A stretch of DNA of 64,000 nt, taken from contig NZ_JACSDK010000017.1 of NCBI RefSeq assembly GCF_014925385.1, positions 62,001-126,000 of the forward strand, read 5' to 3'. Numbering within the stretch: position 1 is the stretch's first letter; every line of letters starts with the position of its first letter. Source of the stretch: Pelagibius marinus. GTDB lineage: Bacteria > Pseudomonadota > Alphaproteobacteria > Kiloniellales > Kiloniellaceae. The translations under genes and the position numbers were made by a program. This document shows positions 25,538-34,694 of the stretch, piece by piece. The notes beneath the pieces were generated by a model. It did no database searches, had not been told where the DNA came from, and was given only the letters and a program-made list of their open reading frames with translations.

Positions 25538-26926
25538 ATGACCATCACCGTCGCCATCATCGGACGCCCCAACGTGGGCAAGTCCACCCTCTTCAACCGC
25601 CTGGTCGGGCAGCGCCTCGCGCTGGTCGACGACACGCCGGGCGTCACCCGCGACCGCCGCGAGGGGGAGGCCAACCTCTTCGGGCTGGAGTTCCGGGCCA
25701 TCGACACCGCCGGCCTGGAGGAGGTCTTCGACGCCAGCCTGGAGGGACGCATGCGCGCCCAGACCGAGCGCGCCGTGGCGGATGCCGACCTGGCGCTGCT
25801 GGTGATTGATGCGCGTGCCGGCATCACCGCCCTGGACGAGCATTTCGCCCGCTGGCTGCGGCGCAGCGGCAAGGCTGTGGCCCTGGTGGCCAACAAGTGC
25901 GAGGGACGGGAGTCCGAGGCCGGCCTCAACGACGCCTACAGCCTGGGCCTCGGCCAGGCCATCCCGATCTCCGCCGAGCACGGCCTCGGCATGAGCGACC
26001 TCTACGACGCCGTCGCCGCCGTCGCCTCCAAGGCGGAAGAAGAGGGGCCGGAAGAGCCGGAAGAAGAAGACGAGACCGGCGGCGTGCTGCAGCTCGCCGT
26101 GGTCGGCCGGCCCAACGTCGGCAAGTCGACCCTCATCAACAAGCTGCTGGGCGAGGAGCGCCTGCTGACCGGCCCGGAGGCCGGCATCACCCGCGATTCC
26201 ATCGCCGTGGAGTGGACCTACAAGGGACGTCCCCTGCGCCTGGTCGACACCGCCGGGCTGCGCCGCAAGGCGCGGGTGGTAGAGAAGATCGAGAAGCTCT
26301 CCACCCAGGACACCCTGCGCGCCATCCGCTTCGCCCAGGTCGTGGTGCTGCTGCTGGACGTGGAGGAGGGGCTGGAGAAGCAGGACCTGACCATCGCCCG
26401 CATGGTGGTGGAAGAAGGCCGGGCGCTGGTCATCGGTGTCAACAAGTGGGACTCCTGCCGCGAGCGCGACGCCGCCCTGGCGGGCATCCACGACCGCCTG
26501 CTGCGCTCCCTGCCGCAGACCCGCGGCATTCCCGTGGTGACCCTTTCGGCCCTGCAGGGCCACAACATCGACGCTCTGCTGGAGGCGGTGTTCCAGGCCT
26601 ACGACGTTTGGAACCGCCGCGTGGCGACCGCGGACCTGAACCGCTGGCTGGAGGCGGTGACGTCATCGCACCCGCCGCCGGCGGTCAACGGCCGGCGCGT
26701 GCGCCTCAAGTACATGACCCAGGCCAAGGCGCGCCCGCCGACCTTCGCCATCTTCTGCTCCAAGCCGCAGGAACTGCCGCCATCCTACCTGCGCTATCTG
26801 GAGAACGGGCTGCGCGAGGCCTTCGACCTGCCGGGCACGCCGATCCGGATCAACTTCCGCAAGGGCGAGAACCCCTATGCCGGCCGGAAGAAGCCGAAGA
26901 AGGACAGGAAGAAGCGCGCGAAGTAG
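25538..26926 (+). CDS. der: Ribosome-assembly GTPase Der (EngA)
   Basis: Tandem GTPase needed for 50S ribosome maturation. 462 residues: first G domain with GRPNVGKST and DTAGLEE, an acidic Glu-rich linker ([13 protein letters not shown]), second G domain with [16 protein letters not shown] and VNKWD, then the C-terminal KH-like domain and a very basic tail ending [15 protein letters not shown], typical of Der. ATG 25538 is taken as start since [11 protein letters not shown] is the usual N-terminus. Confidence 0.96.
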   Translation: MTITVAIIGRPNVGKSTLFNRLVGQRLALVDDTPGVTRDRREGEANLFGLEFRAIDTAGLEEVFDASLEGRMRAQTERAVADADLALLVIDARAGITALDEHFARWLRRSGKAVALVANKCEGRESEAGLNDAYSLGLGQAIPISAEHGLGMSDLYDAVAAVASKAEEEGPEEPEEEDETGGVLQLAVVGRPNVGKSTLINKLLGEERLLTGPEAGITRDSIAVEWTYKGRPLRLVDTAGLRRKARVVEKIEKLSTQDTLRAIRFAQVVVLLLDVEEGLEKQDLTIARMVVEEGRALVIGVNKWDSCRERDAALAGIHDRLLRSLPQTRGIPVVTLSALQGHNIDALLEAVFQAYDVWNRRVATADLNRWLEAVTSSHPPPAVNGRRVRLKYMTQAKARPPTFAIFCSKPQELPPSYLRYLENGLREAFDLPGTPIRINFRKGENPYAGRKKPKKDRKKRAK

Positions 26927-26939
26927 GACGGCGGGAAGC

Positions 26940-27710
26940 ATGGCGACGGTCGAGAACGAAGGCGCGAGCCTCTACTACGAAACCCACGGTGAGGGACCGG
27001 CGGTGGTCTTCGCCCACGGGCGCGGCGGCAACTGTGCTTCCTGGTGGCAGCAGGTGCCGGCCTTCGCGAAGCACTTCAAGGTCGTCGTCTTCGACCATCG
27101 CGGCTTCGGGCGTTCGCGCTGCGACAACGACCACTTCGAGGCCGAGTACTTCCCCCGCGACATCGCCGCCATCCTGGATGCCGAGGGCATCGAGAAGGCG
27201 GGCATGGTCTGCCAGTCGATGGGCGGCTGGGGCGGGCTGAAGCTGGCGGTGACGCAGCCCGAGCGCGTCGCCGCCTTGGTGCTGGCCAACACGCCGGGCG
27301 GCCTGGACACGCCCAAGGCCAACGCGGCCATCGCGCACATCGCCTCCGGCGCCATCCCGCCGGGCACGGGACAGATCGGCAAGAGCTTCGTCGCCGCCAA
27401 TCCGGAAGGGACCTACCTGGCCCGGCAGATCTCCGGCCTCAACTGCAACTTCCCGCGCAGCTTCAACCGCCTGACCTCGGCCAAGGCGGTGTCGCAACAG
27501 GACCTCGAGGGGTACGCCGTGCCGACGCTGGCGATCACCAGCCCCGAGGACGTGCTGTTCCCGCCGGAAGTAATGGAGGAGGTGGCGGCGTCGATCCCGG
27601 ACGCGCGTCTGGAGGTCATCCCCGGCGTCGGCCACTCGACCTATTTCGAGGCGCCGGAAATCTTCAACGCACTGGTCCTCGGCTTTCTGAAAGGCGCCCT
27701 GTTCAACTAA
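26940..27710 (+). CDS. Alpha/beta-hydrolase (3-oxoadipate-lactonase/haloperoxidase-like)
   Basis: 256 residues. Oxyanion motif FAHGRGGN, a FDHRGFGRS strand-turn, the nucleophile elbow CQSMGGWGG with Ser at about 95, the acid Asp in ITSPEDVLFP and His in GVGHSTYF give a complete catalytic triad. No signal peptide. The arrangement resembles lactonase or C-C-bond hydrolases but the substrate cannot be told. It starts 13 bases after der with CGGGAAG before the ATG, so it is probably in the same transcript, though the link to Der is likely only positional. Confidence 0.85.
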   Translation: MATVENEGASLYYETHGEGPAVVFAHGRGGNCASWWQQVPAFAKHFKVVVFDHRGFGRSRCDNDHFEAEYFPRDIAAILDAEGIEKAGMVCQSMGGWGGLKLAVTQPERVAALVLANTPGGLDTPKANAAIAHIASGAIPPGTGQIGKSFVAANPEGTYLARQISGLNCNFPRSFNRLTSAKAVSQQDLEGYAVPTLAITSPEDVLFPPEVMEEVAASIPDARLEVIPGVGHSTYFEAPEIFNALVLGFLKGALFN

Positions 27711-28045
27711 CAGGCAACCGGGCAATTTGTCCATTTACTCCTGGTGTAGTGGTCATCGGTGAAAGTACAACCGCGGTCAGAGCGCCGAGTTGTGGCCGTC
27801 GATTGGCAGGGCGCCCGGGTGTTTCAGCAGATCAGAGAGTGGTCTGGTCCAAACACCATGTTCTCCATGGTTGAAATTACTTTTCCTATCTAGGGCATTT
27901 TTTCCAATCAATTTGTAATAATGGCCGAATTTAAATATTTGTGCATTCCTGTTCTGCAAATTGCACCCTGGTTCCGCGGGCACCGGGCTCTATCTGGCCT
28001 GAACCACGGAACGCATCGACCTCCAGGGAGCGAAGATTTCGCTGT
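27711..28045. other. 335-base AT-rich intergenic region
   Basis: Clearly less GC-rich than the genes on both sides and without a credible gene. It contains ACCATG-TTCTC-CATGGT (27855-27871) followed by T-rich sequence, a possible weak terminator of the hydrolase transcript, and the AT-rich stretch 27900-27945, a probable promoter region for the pentapeptide gene. TGCAA-A-TTGCA near 27956 is a further small palindrome. Confidence 0.4.
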
Positions 28046-29101
28046 ATGCATTACGAATCCAAGAACATCGTCATCCGCAAGCGCCGCATTTCGCAGGAGG
28101 CCCTAGAAAAGCTCGCCATCGTGAGTGCCCGCTTTGCCGCCCGACGGCGTGACGGCCGTCGAATCATCATGCAGAGCTGCCTGCTCGCCGGGCTGAACTT
28201 CAAGGGCATGTGCTTTGCGGAGTCCCAGTTTCTGGGATGCAACTTCACAGGTGCGGATCTCACCGCCGCCAACTTCAGCCGCGCCAAGCTCTTCGCCTCG
28301 AAGTTCGATGGCGCCAACCTGACCCGCGCCAATTTCCAGCGGGCGGACCTGCGGGCCGTGACCTTCGACAAGGCGCTGCTGGACGGGACGTCTTTCGATC
28401 GCGCCGATCTGCGCAAATGCGCCATCATTTCCGGCGAGGACGAAGACCTGGCGGTGTCGGACGGTCTCTTATCGTCCTTTCGCGAAGCAGACCTCAGCCG
28501 CACCAATCTCAGCTACGCTCATTTGAAGGACGTGGACTTCAGCGGCGCCAACCTGGATACGACGAACCTGGAAGGCGCCGACCTGCGCGGCAGCCGCTTC
28601 GTCGCCGCCGAGTTCAAGGACGTGCGCCTCGCCAACGCCAGCCTGCACGAAGCCGATCTGCGCGGCGCCAGCTTCGAGGAGATGAACGTCCGCGAGCTGG
28701 GCATCAAGGCCGCCCCGGCCAAGCCGATCGACGACGAGGAGCTCAACGACATCCTCAATGAGCACGCGCGCTGGGTCGACACCGGCGGCCGCTTCGGCCT
28801 TCGCGCCGACTTCACGGCCTACAATCTTGCCGGCCGCAGCCTGGCGGAGCGGAACCTGGCGGCCATCTCCTTCGTCAATTCCAACCTGACGAAGGTGGAC
28901 TTCCGGGGCGCGGTGCTGGCGGCCTGCGATTTCACCAACGCCAACCTCCGCGCCGCCAACCTCTCGCACAGCGACCTGCGCGGCAGCAACCTGTCGAGCG
29001 CCCTGCTGGAGGAGGCCCACTTCGATCGGGCCGACATCGGCACGCTGCCGGAGACCGGGATGAAGACCCGCTTCCCCGAGGGCTTCAAGCTCAGCGCCTG
29101 A
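28046..29101 (+). CDS. Pentapeptide-repeat protein
   Basis: 351 residues. After a basic N-terminal helix region (IVIRKRRISQEALEKLAIVSARFAA) there are two pentapeptide-repeat blocks of the A(D/N)LxX type: roughly residues 55-215 (FTGADLTAANFSRAKLFASKF and following) and 265-335 (NLAAISFVNSNLTKVDFRGAVL), folding as right-handed quadrilateral beta-helices. They are separated by a linker with LNEHARWVDTGGRFGLRADF, a segment seen in other alphaproteobacterial pentapeptide proteins. No signal peptide, so cytoplasmic. Role unknown; related folds mimic DNA or act as scaffolds. ATG 28046 is preferred over a start 105 bases upstream, whose extension is not repeat-like. Confidence 0.88.
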   Translation: MHYESKNIVIRKRRISQEALEKLAIVSARFAARRRDGRRIIMQSCLLAGLNFKGMCFAESQFLGCNFTGADLTAANFSRAKLFASKFDGANLTRANFQRADLRAVTFDKALLDGTSFDRADLRKCAIISGEDEDLAVSDGLLSSFREADLSRTNLSYAHLKDVDFSGANLDTTNLEGADLRGSRFVAAEFKDVRLANASLHEADLRGASFEEMNVRELGIKAAPAKPIDDEELNDILNEHARWVDTGGRFGLRADFTAYNLAGRSLAERNLAAISFVNSNLTKVDFRGAVLAACDFTNANLRAANLSHSDLRGSNLSSALLEEAHFDRADIGTLPETGMKTRFPEGFKLSA

Positions 29102-29108
29102 AACCTCT

Positions 29109-29699
29109 CTAGAGCTGCGCCATCACGGCGATACCGACCACCGCCAGCATAGAGGCGGCCATGGCCACGTTGATGGCCCGCTGTATCCCCGGCGCCAGAT
29201 CCAGGCGGCGCAGCGTCACCCCGGCCCAGAGCCAGGCGATGTGGATTGGAATCCAGATGATGTTGAAAATCGCCAGCTTGATCGCCGTCTCCGCGGCCAG
29301 ACTGGCCGGCAGGAAGGCGAAGCCTGAAAAGAGCGCCGTGTTGACCGCGTAGGCCTTGGGATTGATCGGCTGCAGCGCCAGGCCGTTCCAGAAACCCGGC
29401 GACCTTTCCGAGTGGATAAAGGCGATGCGGGCGCCGGCGAAGGCGATCTTTGCCGCCAGCCACAGCAGGTAGAGGGCGGAGCCCCAGAGCAGCACCGCGC
29501 GCAGCCAGGGCAGCGCCAGGGCGGCCGCGGCGACGCCGGAGATCACCAGGGCGGCGACCAGGTTGTTGCCGACCCAGAGCCCGCCCAGATAGGCGATGCC
29601 GGGCCGGTAGCCGTAGCCCGAGCCGACACCGGCGATGGAGAGCACACCGGGCCCGGGGGTGATGATGAGGAAGAAGACCGCCGCGGCGAACTCAAGCAC
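29109..29699 (-). CDS. LysE/RhtB-family amino-acid exporter
   Basis: 196-residue inner-membrane protein with about six hydrophobic segments. The family signature begins near the N-terminus: ITPGPGVLSIAGVGSGYG, followed by LYLLWLAAKIAF and LQPINPKAYAVNTALFSGF. These exporters remove amino acids or homoserine lactones. It starts with GTG at 29699, which gives the usual family N-terminus. Convergent with the pentapeptide gene, seven bases apart. Confidence 0.9.
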   Translation of the reverse strand: MLEFAAAVFFLIITPGPGVLSIAGVGSGYGYRPGIAYLGGLWVGNNLVAALVISGVAAAALALPWLRAVLLWGSALYLLWLAAKIAFAGARIAFIHSERSPGFWNGLALQPINPKAYAVNTALFSGFAFLPASLAAETAIKLAIFNIIWIPIHIAWLWAGVTLRRLDLAPGIQRAINVAMAASMLAVVGIAVMAQL

Positions 29700-29744
29700 G
29701 GAGGCCGTCCCCGGTCTGGAAAGGTTCGATCAGCCTCAAGCCTT

Positions 29745-30476
29745 CTACCGCGCCTCCACGAGCTCACCGTTCTTCGTGCAGGCGGGCTCGGCCAGGGCGA
29801 CGAAGAGATCGGCGATCGCCTCGGGTGGCCGCAGGGACTGCGGGTCTTCGCCGGGAAAAGCGGCGGCGCGCATCATGGTGCGGATCGGGCCGGGGGAAAG
29901 CAGGTTCGCCTTCACCTTGGTCTTGGTGATCTCGGCGGCGTAGGTGCGCACCAGGGCTTCCAGGGCGGCCTTGGAAACCGCGTAGGGGCCCCAGTAGGCG
30001 TTCAGGCCGCTGGAGGCACCGGAGGTCACGAAGACCGCGCGCCCGGAGTCGGAGAGGCGCAGCAGCGGATCGAGGCTGCGGATCAGGCGGAAGTTGGCGG
30101 TCACGTTCACGTCCATGACCTCCTGCCAGATGTCCGGGGAGATGTGCCCCACCGGGGTCAGCGGTCCCAGGATGCCGGCGTTGCCGACCAGGATGTCCAG
30201 CTTGCCATAGCGCTCGTGCAGGGAGGCGCCGAGGCGGTCCAGGCCGTCGAAGTCGCGCAGGTCATGGGGCACCAGGACCGGCTGCTTGCCGCCTTCGGCG
30301 CGGATCGCGTCGTCCAGCTCCTCCAGGGCGCCGACCGTGCGGGCGATGAGGACCAGCTGCGCGCCCTCGGCGGCGAAGCGCCTGGCCACGGCGGCGCCGA
30401 TGCCGCGCGAGGCCCCGGTAATGACGGCGAGGCGGCCCTCGAGGCGGCCAGTGGCGGGACCAGTACCATTCGACAT
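29745..30476 (-). CDS. Short-chain dehydrogenase/reductase
   Basis: 243 residues. NAD(P)-binding TGASRGIG at about residue 20, NAG in VGNAGILG, the catalytic Ser in FVTSGASSG and YAVSK with Tyr and Lys give a complete classical SDR. Its position at the end of the purF-linked operon is widely conserved in alphaproteobacteria, but its substrate is unknown. The ATG at 30476 overlaps the stop of the upstream DUF2937 gene (TGATG), so translation is coupled. Confidence 0.9.
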   Translation of the reverse strand: MSNGTGPATGRLEGRLAVITGASRGIGAAVARRFAAEGAQLVLIARTVGALEELDDAIRAEGGKQPVLVPHDLRDFDGLDRLGASLHERYGKLDILVGNAGILGPLTPVGHISPDIWQEVMDVNVTANFRLIRSLDPLLRLSDSGRAVFVTSGASSGLNAYWGPYAVSKAALEALVRTYAAEITKTKVKANLLSPGPIRTMMRAAAFPGEDPQSLRPPEAIADLFVALAEPACTKNGELVEAR

Positions 30477-30973
30477 CAAACTTCCAACTCCTTGGGACGG
30501 CGCCGCCGGCGCAGGACGCGCCGCGAGCCGAATACGAAGACCAGGCCGGCCAGCACGCCGCAGGCCGCATAGGCAAGGCCTTCGGGCGTGAGCGGCACGG
30601 CGGGATTGAAGTCGCCCAGCGTGGCCTCGAGAAGGCCGCTGTTCATGTGCTCGGCGAAGGCGAAGGGGCGCTGCAGGGGCGGCGCGTCGCGCAGGGCCCG
30701 ATAGGCGGCCTCCATGCGGTCGAGCTGGAAGATGCTCTCGGACATGCGCGCGCCCTCCAGGCTGTGCGGCGCGCTCTCCAGGAACTGCTCGATGTAGTCC
30801 TCGACCGAGAGGCCCTTTTCCGCGGCGTCGATGCGGATTTCTTCCGCCCGCTGGCGGGCCTGGTCGATGCGCCCGCCCAGGCGCTGCACGTAGTGGGCGT
30901 AGTACTCGGGAAACTGCGAGAAGGCCGCACCGCCACCGGCGGCGCCGAGGCTGTAGAACAGGCGGGCGAACAT
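30476..30973 (-). CDS. DUF2937 family membrane protein
   Basis: 165 residues. The N-terminus LGAAGGGAAFSQFPEYYAHYVQRLGGRIDQA matches this uncharacterised family; a helical middle and one C-terminal transmembrane segment (GLAYAACGVLAGLVFVFG) precede a basic tail RRVLRRRRRPKEL, suggesting a cytoplasmic C-terminus. Lies between purF and the SDR gene and is translationally coupled to the latter. No function can be assigned. Confidence 0.8.
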   Translation of the reverse strand: MFARLFYSLGAAGGGAAFSQFPEYYAHYVQRLGGRIDQARQRAEEIRIDAAEKGLSVEDYIEQFLESAPHSLEGARMSESIFQLDRMEAAYRALRDAPPLQRPFAFAEHMNSGLLEATLGDFNPAVPLTPEGLAYAACGVLAGLVFVFGSRRVLRRRRRPKELEV

Positions 30974-30997
30974 TCCGAAGCGGACTGCCCCGGGCCC

Positions 30998-32461
30998 TCA
31001 GGCCCGCTCGGCCAGCAGCGACAGCTGGGCCGGCTCGTTGTGGCCCTCGAAGTCGGTCAGCCGGATCGGGTAGTCGCCGGTGAAGCAGGCGTCGCAGAAC
31101 TTCGGCAGCGCCGCGTCGCGGCCCGGCTCGCCCATGGCGCGGTAGAGCCCGTCGATGGAGATGAAGGCCAGGCTGTCGACGCCGATGTGGCGGGCCATGG
31201 CCTCCACGTCCATTGAGGAGGCGAGCAGCTCGCTGCGTTCGGGCGTGTCGATGCCGTAGAAGCAGGAATGGGTGGTCGGCGGCGCGGCGATGCGCATGTG
31301 TACCTCGGTCGCGCCGGCGGCGCGCACCATCTCAACAATCTTGACGGAGGTGGTGCCGCGCACGATGGAATCGTCCACCAGGATGACGCGCTTGCCCTCG
31401 ATGTAGCGGCGGTTGGCGTTGTGCTTCAGCTTGACGCCGAGGTTGCGGATCTGCTGGCCCGGTTCGATGAAGGTGCGCCCGACGTAGTGGTTGCGGATGA
31501 TGCCCAGCTCGAAGGGAATGCCCGAGCGCTCCGAGTAGCCGATGGCTCCGGGCACGCCGGAGTCAGGCACCGGGATCACCACGTCGGCGTCGATGCCGCT
31601 TTCCTCCGACAGCACGGCGCCGATGCGCTTGCGGGTCTCGTAGATGCTGATCCCCTCCATCATGGAATCGGGACGCGCGAAATAGATGTACTCGAAGATG
31701 CAGGGCCGGCGCGGCGCGGGCGGGAAGGGGCGGAGCGAATGCACGCCGGACTCATCCAGCACCACCAGTTCGCCGGCTTCGATGTCGCGCACGAACTCGG
31801 CGCCGATGATGTCGAGGGCGCAGGTCTCGGAGGTCACCACGTAGGCATTGCCCAGGCGCCCCAGCACCAGCGGGCGCACGCCCATGGGATCGCGCACGGC
31901 GAAGATGCAGTTGCTCGACATGGCGACCAGGGAATAGGCACCTTCGACCTGGCGCAGGGCCGCGATGATGCGGTCGATCAGGCTGCCTGCTTCGGAGGTG
32001 GCGATGAGATGAAGGATGGCTTCGGTGTCGGAGGTCGACTGGAAGATGGCGCCCTGATTCACCAATTGGCGGCGCAGGTGGCGCGCATTGGTGAGATTGC
32101 CGTTGTGGGCCAGCGCGAAGCCGCCGAGCGAGAGGTCGGCGAAGAGCGGCTGCACGTTGCGCAGCGCCGTCTCGCCGGTGGTGGAATAGCGGTTGTGGCC
32201 GATCGCGGCGCGCCCGGCGAGGCGGGCCATGACCTCCTCGGAGGAGAAGATGTCGCCGACGTGGCCGAGGTCACGGTGGGCGTTGAAGTGCTTGCCGTCG
32301 TAGGCGACGATCCCGGCCGATTCCTGGCCGCGGTGCTGCAGCGCGTGCAGGCCCAGGGCGGCCATGGCGGCGGCATCTTCGCTGCCGAAGATCCCGAACA
32401 CGCCGCATTCCTCGTGGAACTTGTCGTCGTCTAGAGGGGCCAGAGGATTGGTGCTAATCAC
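30998..32461 (-). CDS. purF: Amidophosphoribosyltransferase
   Basis: First step of purine synthesis: PRPP plus glutamine to 5-phosphoribosylamine. 487 residues. The N-terminal nucleophile is Cys19 in EECGVFGIF, exposed after removal of an 18-residue propeptide, as in the Bacillus-type enzyme. The Ntn domain (HRGQESAGI, GHNRYSTTG) is followed by the PRTase domain with VILVDDSIVRGTT. The start is GTG 32461 overlapping the cvpA stop (GTGA), a classic cvpA-purF coupling. Confidence 0.96.
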   Translation of the reverse strand: MISTNPLAPLDDDKFHEECGVFGIFGSEDAAAMAALGLHALQHRGQESAGIVAYDGKHFNAHRDLGHVGDIFSSEEVMARLAGRAAIGHNRYSTTGETALRNVQPLFADLSLGGFALAHNGNLTNARHLRRQLVNQGAIFQSTSDTEAILHLIATSEAGSLIDRIIAALRQVEGAYSLVAMSSNCIFAVRDPMGVRPLVLGRLGNAYVVTSETCALDIIGAEFVRDIEAGELVVLDESGVHSLRPFPPAPRRPCIFEYIYFARPDSMMEGISIYETRKRIGAVLSEESGIDADVVIPVPDSGVPGAIGYSERSGIPFELGIIRNHYVGRTFIEPGQQIRNLGVKLKHNANRRYIEGKRVILVDDSIVRGTTSVKIVEMVRAAGATEVHMRIAAPPTTHSCFYGIDTPERSELLASSMDVEAMARHIGVDSLAFISIDGLYRAMGEPGRDAALPKFCDACFTGDYPIRLTDFEGHNEPAQLSLLAERA

Positions 32462-33162
32462 TGCGTGGTCTCTCCCGGCGCGGTTTCGTTCGACATCAGG
32501 CCTTCGATGGCCTTCTCGATCTCGTCGCGCATGCCTTCGTTATACGCGGGTTGGTCTTCCGGTGCATCGGCTTTTCTGAGCGGTGACACCAGCTGCTGGT
32601 AGGTTTCCTCGGCGCGGCGCATCTCCTCGGCGCGGCGCCGGGCATCCTCGGCGGCTTCGTCGCCGCGCTCCAGCAGTTCGGCCGGCACCAGGGTCAGCAG
32701 CATGTCGGCCCCGCGCTCGACCAGGGGGCGTGATTTGGCCTCCTGGATCCAGCCTGGGCGCTCGTCCTCGATAACCACGTAGTCCAGAGCCAGCCAGGCC
32801 AGCACCACGATGACGGCGCCGCGGGCGAAGCCGAAGAGCAGGCCGAGAGAGCGGTCGAGCGCGCCCAGGCTGCTCTGCTGGATGCGGTTGGAAAGGATGC
32901 GCGTCAGCACCGAAAACAGCACCAGGGTCACCAGGAAAAGCCCGACGCCGGTCAGGAGGCTGGCGATGAACTCCACGGCGATGACGCCCAGCACCCAGGG
33001 CTGCACATGCGGATAGGCATATAGCGTCACGAAGGCGGCGCCGACCCAGGAGCCCACGGCCAGGACCTCGTGCACGAAGCCGCGCACGAAGGCAAAGATC
33101 CCCGACACCACCAGGACGATGATGACGATGAGGTCCGCCAGATTGATCGGCAAGCTGTCCAT
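32458..33162 (-). CDS. cvpA: CvpA family membrane protein
   Basis: 234 residues with four predicted transmembrane segments in the first 140 residues (LADLIVIIVLVVSGIFAFVRG, AVGSWVGAAFVTLYAY, FIASLLTGVGLFLVTLVLF, FARGAVIVVLAWLALDYVV) and a charged cytoplasmic tail rich in Glu/Arg. FVRGFVHEVL matches the family. CvpA is linked to colicin V export and envelope maintenance; its activity is undefined. Overlaps purF by four bases and follows radA by 27. Confidence 0.92.
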   Translation of the reverse strand: MDSLPINLADLIVIIVLVVSGIFAFVRGFVHEVLAVGSWVGAAFVTLYAYPHVQPWVLGVIAVEFIASLLTGVGLFLVTLVLFSVLTRILSNRIQQSSLGALDRSLGLLFGFARGAVIVVLAWLALDYVVIEDERPGWIQEAKSRPLVERGADMLLTLVPAELLERGDEAAEDARRRAEEMRRAEETYQQLVSPLRKADAPEDQPAYNEGMRDEIEKAIEGLMSNETAPGETTQ

Positions 33163-33189
33163 TGCGCTCCGCTGCGCCCGTTAACTCTG

Positions 33190-34650
33190 TCAGTGGGCCG
33201 ACTGCTGGGCCCGGCCGAGCCGGGGTTCCGGCCGCGGCGACTCCGGTGCCGCCAGGCGCGCCACCAGGTCCTGTAGGTGGGCGATCTCCTCCACAGCCAG
33301 ACTCTGGCCGCCGCCTGATCTTCCACCCGATTTACTTTTTGCCTGCTTGCGGCGCGGGGCGATCCAGGCGCGCGTGAAGCCCAGTTTCGCGGCTTCCTTG
33401 AGGCGCAGTTCCACCTGACTCACCGGGCGAATCTCGCCGGAAAGGCCGATTTCGCCGAATATCACCGTCTGTTCCGGCACTTCCTGTCCCGTTGCCGCCG
33501 ATACCAGGGCCGCCGCAACGGCCAAGTCCGCCGCCGGCTCCCCGATCCTGAGGCCGCCGGCAACGTTCAAATATACCTCTTGGCCGGCCAATGCCAGCCC
33601 GCATCGTGCCTCCAGGACCGCCAGCACCATGGCCAGGCGGCCGGAATCCCAGCCGACCACGGCCCGTCGCGGGGTCGCCAGGGGCGAGGTGGAGACCAGG
33701 GCCTGGATCTCGACCAGCAGGGGGCGCGTGCCCTCCAGCCCGGCGAAGACCGCCGCGCCGGCGATATTGCCCCGCCGCTCGGCCAGGAAGAGGGCCGAGG
33801 GGTTGGCGACCTCGCTGAGGCCCTCGTCGGTCATCTCGAAGACGCCGATCTCGTCGGTCGGGCCGAAGCGGTTCTTCACCGCCCTGAGAATGCGAAAGTG
33901 GTGGCCGCGGTCGCCTTCGAAGGTCAGGACCGTGTCGACCATGTGCTCCAGCACCTTGGGGCCGGCGATGGTGCCTTCCTTGGTGACGTGGCCGACGAGC
34001 AGCAGGGCGAAGCCGCGCTTCTTGGCCAGGCGGATCAGTTCCTGGGCCGCCGCGCGCACCTGGGAGACCGTGCCCGGCGCCGATTCCAGGCTGTCGATGT
34101 AGAGGGTCTGGACCGAATCGACGACCACTACCGCCGGGCCGTCAGGTTGGTCGAGGCTGGCCACCATGTCGCGCACGGAGGTCGCCGAGGCGAGCTGCAC
34201 CGGGGCCTCAGCCAGTCCCATGCGGCGCGCGCGCAGGCGGACCTGGTCGATGGACTCCTCGCCGGAGATGTAGGCGCATTCGGCGCCCCTGCCTTGAGGT
34301 TCGGGCACGGCCATGCGCGCGGCCACCTGCAGCAGCAGGGTCGACTTGCCGATGCCCGGGTCGCCGGCCACCAGCACCGCCGAGCCGGGCACCAGGCCGC
34401 CGCCGGTGACACGGTCGAATTCGGCGATCTGACAGGTCAAGCGCGGGCGCGGCTGGCTCTCGCTCTGCAGGTCGACGAAGCGGATCTTGCCACGGGCCTT
34501 GCCCCCGCCGCCCGACAGGCCGCCGGGCGCACGCTGCACGCTTTCCTCGACCAGGGTGTTCCAGGCGCCGCAGCCCTCGCAGCGCCCGGTCCACTTGGCC
34601 GCGACGGCGCCGCAGTCCTGGCAGACGTATTGTGAGCGCGGCTTTGCCAT
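33190..34650 (-). CDS. radA: DNA repair protein RadA (Sms)
   Basis: DnaB-like ATPase that drives branch migration in recombination. 486 residues: an N-terminal C4 zinc finger YVCQDCGAVAAKW then CEGCGAWNT; Walker A GDPGIGKSTLL; the RadA signature KNRFGPTDEIGVFEM; and a C-terminal Lon-protease-like domain with DLAVAAALVSAATG. The tail (about residues 460-486) is Pro/Arg-rich. It lies between mlaF and cvpA on the same strand. Confidence 0.95.
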   Translation of the reverse strand: MAKPRSQYVCQDCGAVAAKWTGRCEGCGAWNTLVEESVQRAPGGLSGGGGKARGKIRFVDLQSESQPRPRLTCQIAEFDRVTGGGLVPGSAVLVAGDPGIGKSTLLLQVAARMAVPEPQGRGAECAYISGEESIDQVRLRARRMGLAEAPVQLASATSVRDMVASLDQPDGPAVVVVDSVQTLYIDSLESAPGTVSQVRAAAQELIRLAKKRGFALLLVGHVTKEGTIAGPKVLEHMVDTVLTFEGDRGHHFRILRAVKNRFGPTDEIGVFEMTDEGLSEVANPSALFLAERRGNIAGAAVFAGLEGTRPLLVEIQALVSTSPLATPRRAVVGWDSGRLAMVLAVLEARCGLALAGQEVYLNVAGGLRIGEPAADLAVAAALVSAATGQEVPEQTVIFGEIGLSGEIRPVSQVELRLKEAAKLGFTRAWIAPRRKQAKSKSGGRSGGGQSLAVEEIAHLQDLVARLAAPESPRPEPRLGRAQQSAH

Positions 34651-34694
34651 CTAGAGCCTTCCTCCCCATGAGGAGGTTTGGGTCCGGTCGAGCC

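Noticed and set aside
24023-26563. 846-codon open frame antisense to bamB and der
   Set aside because: It mirrors the codon pattern of two clear genes in high-GC DNA; the peptide is His/Gly/Gln-rich with no fold features or ribosome site.
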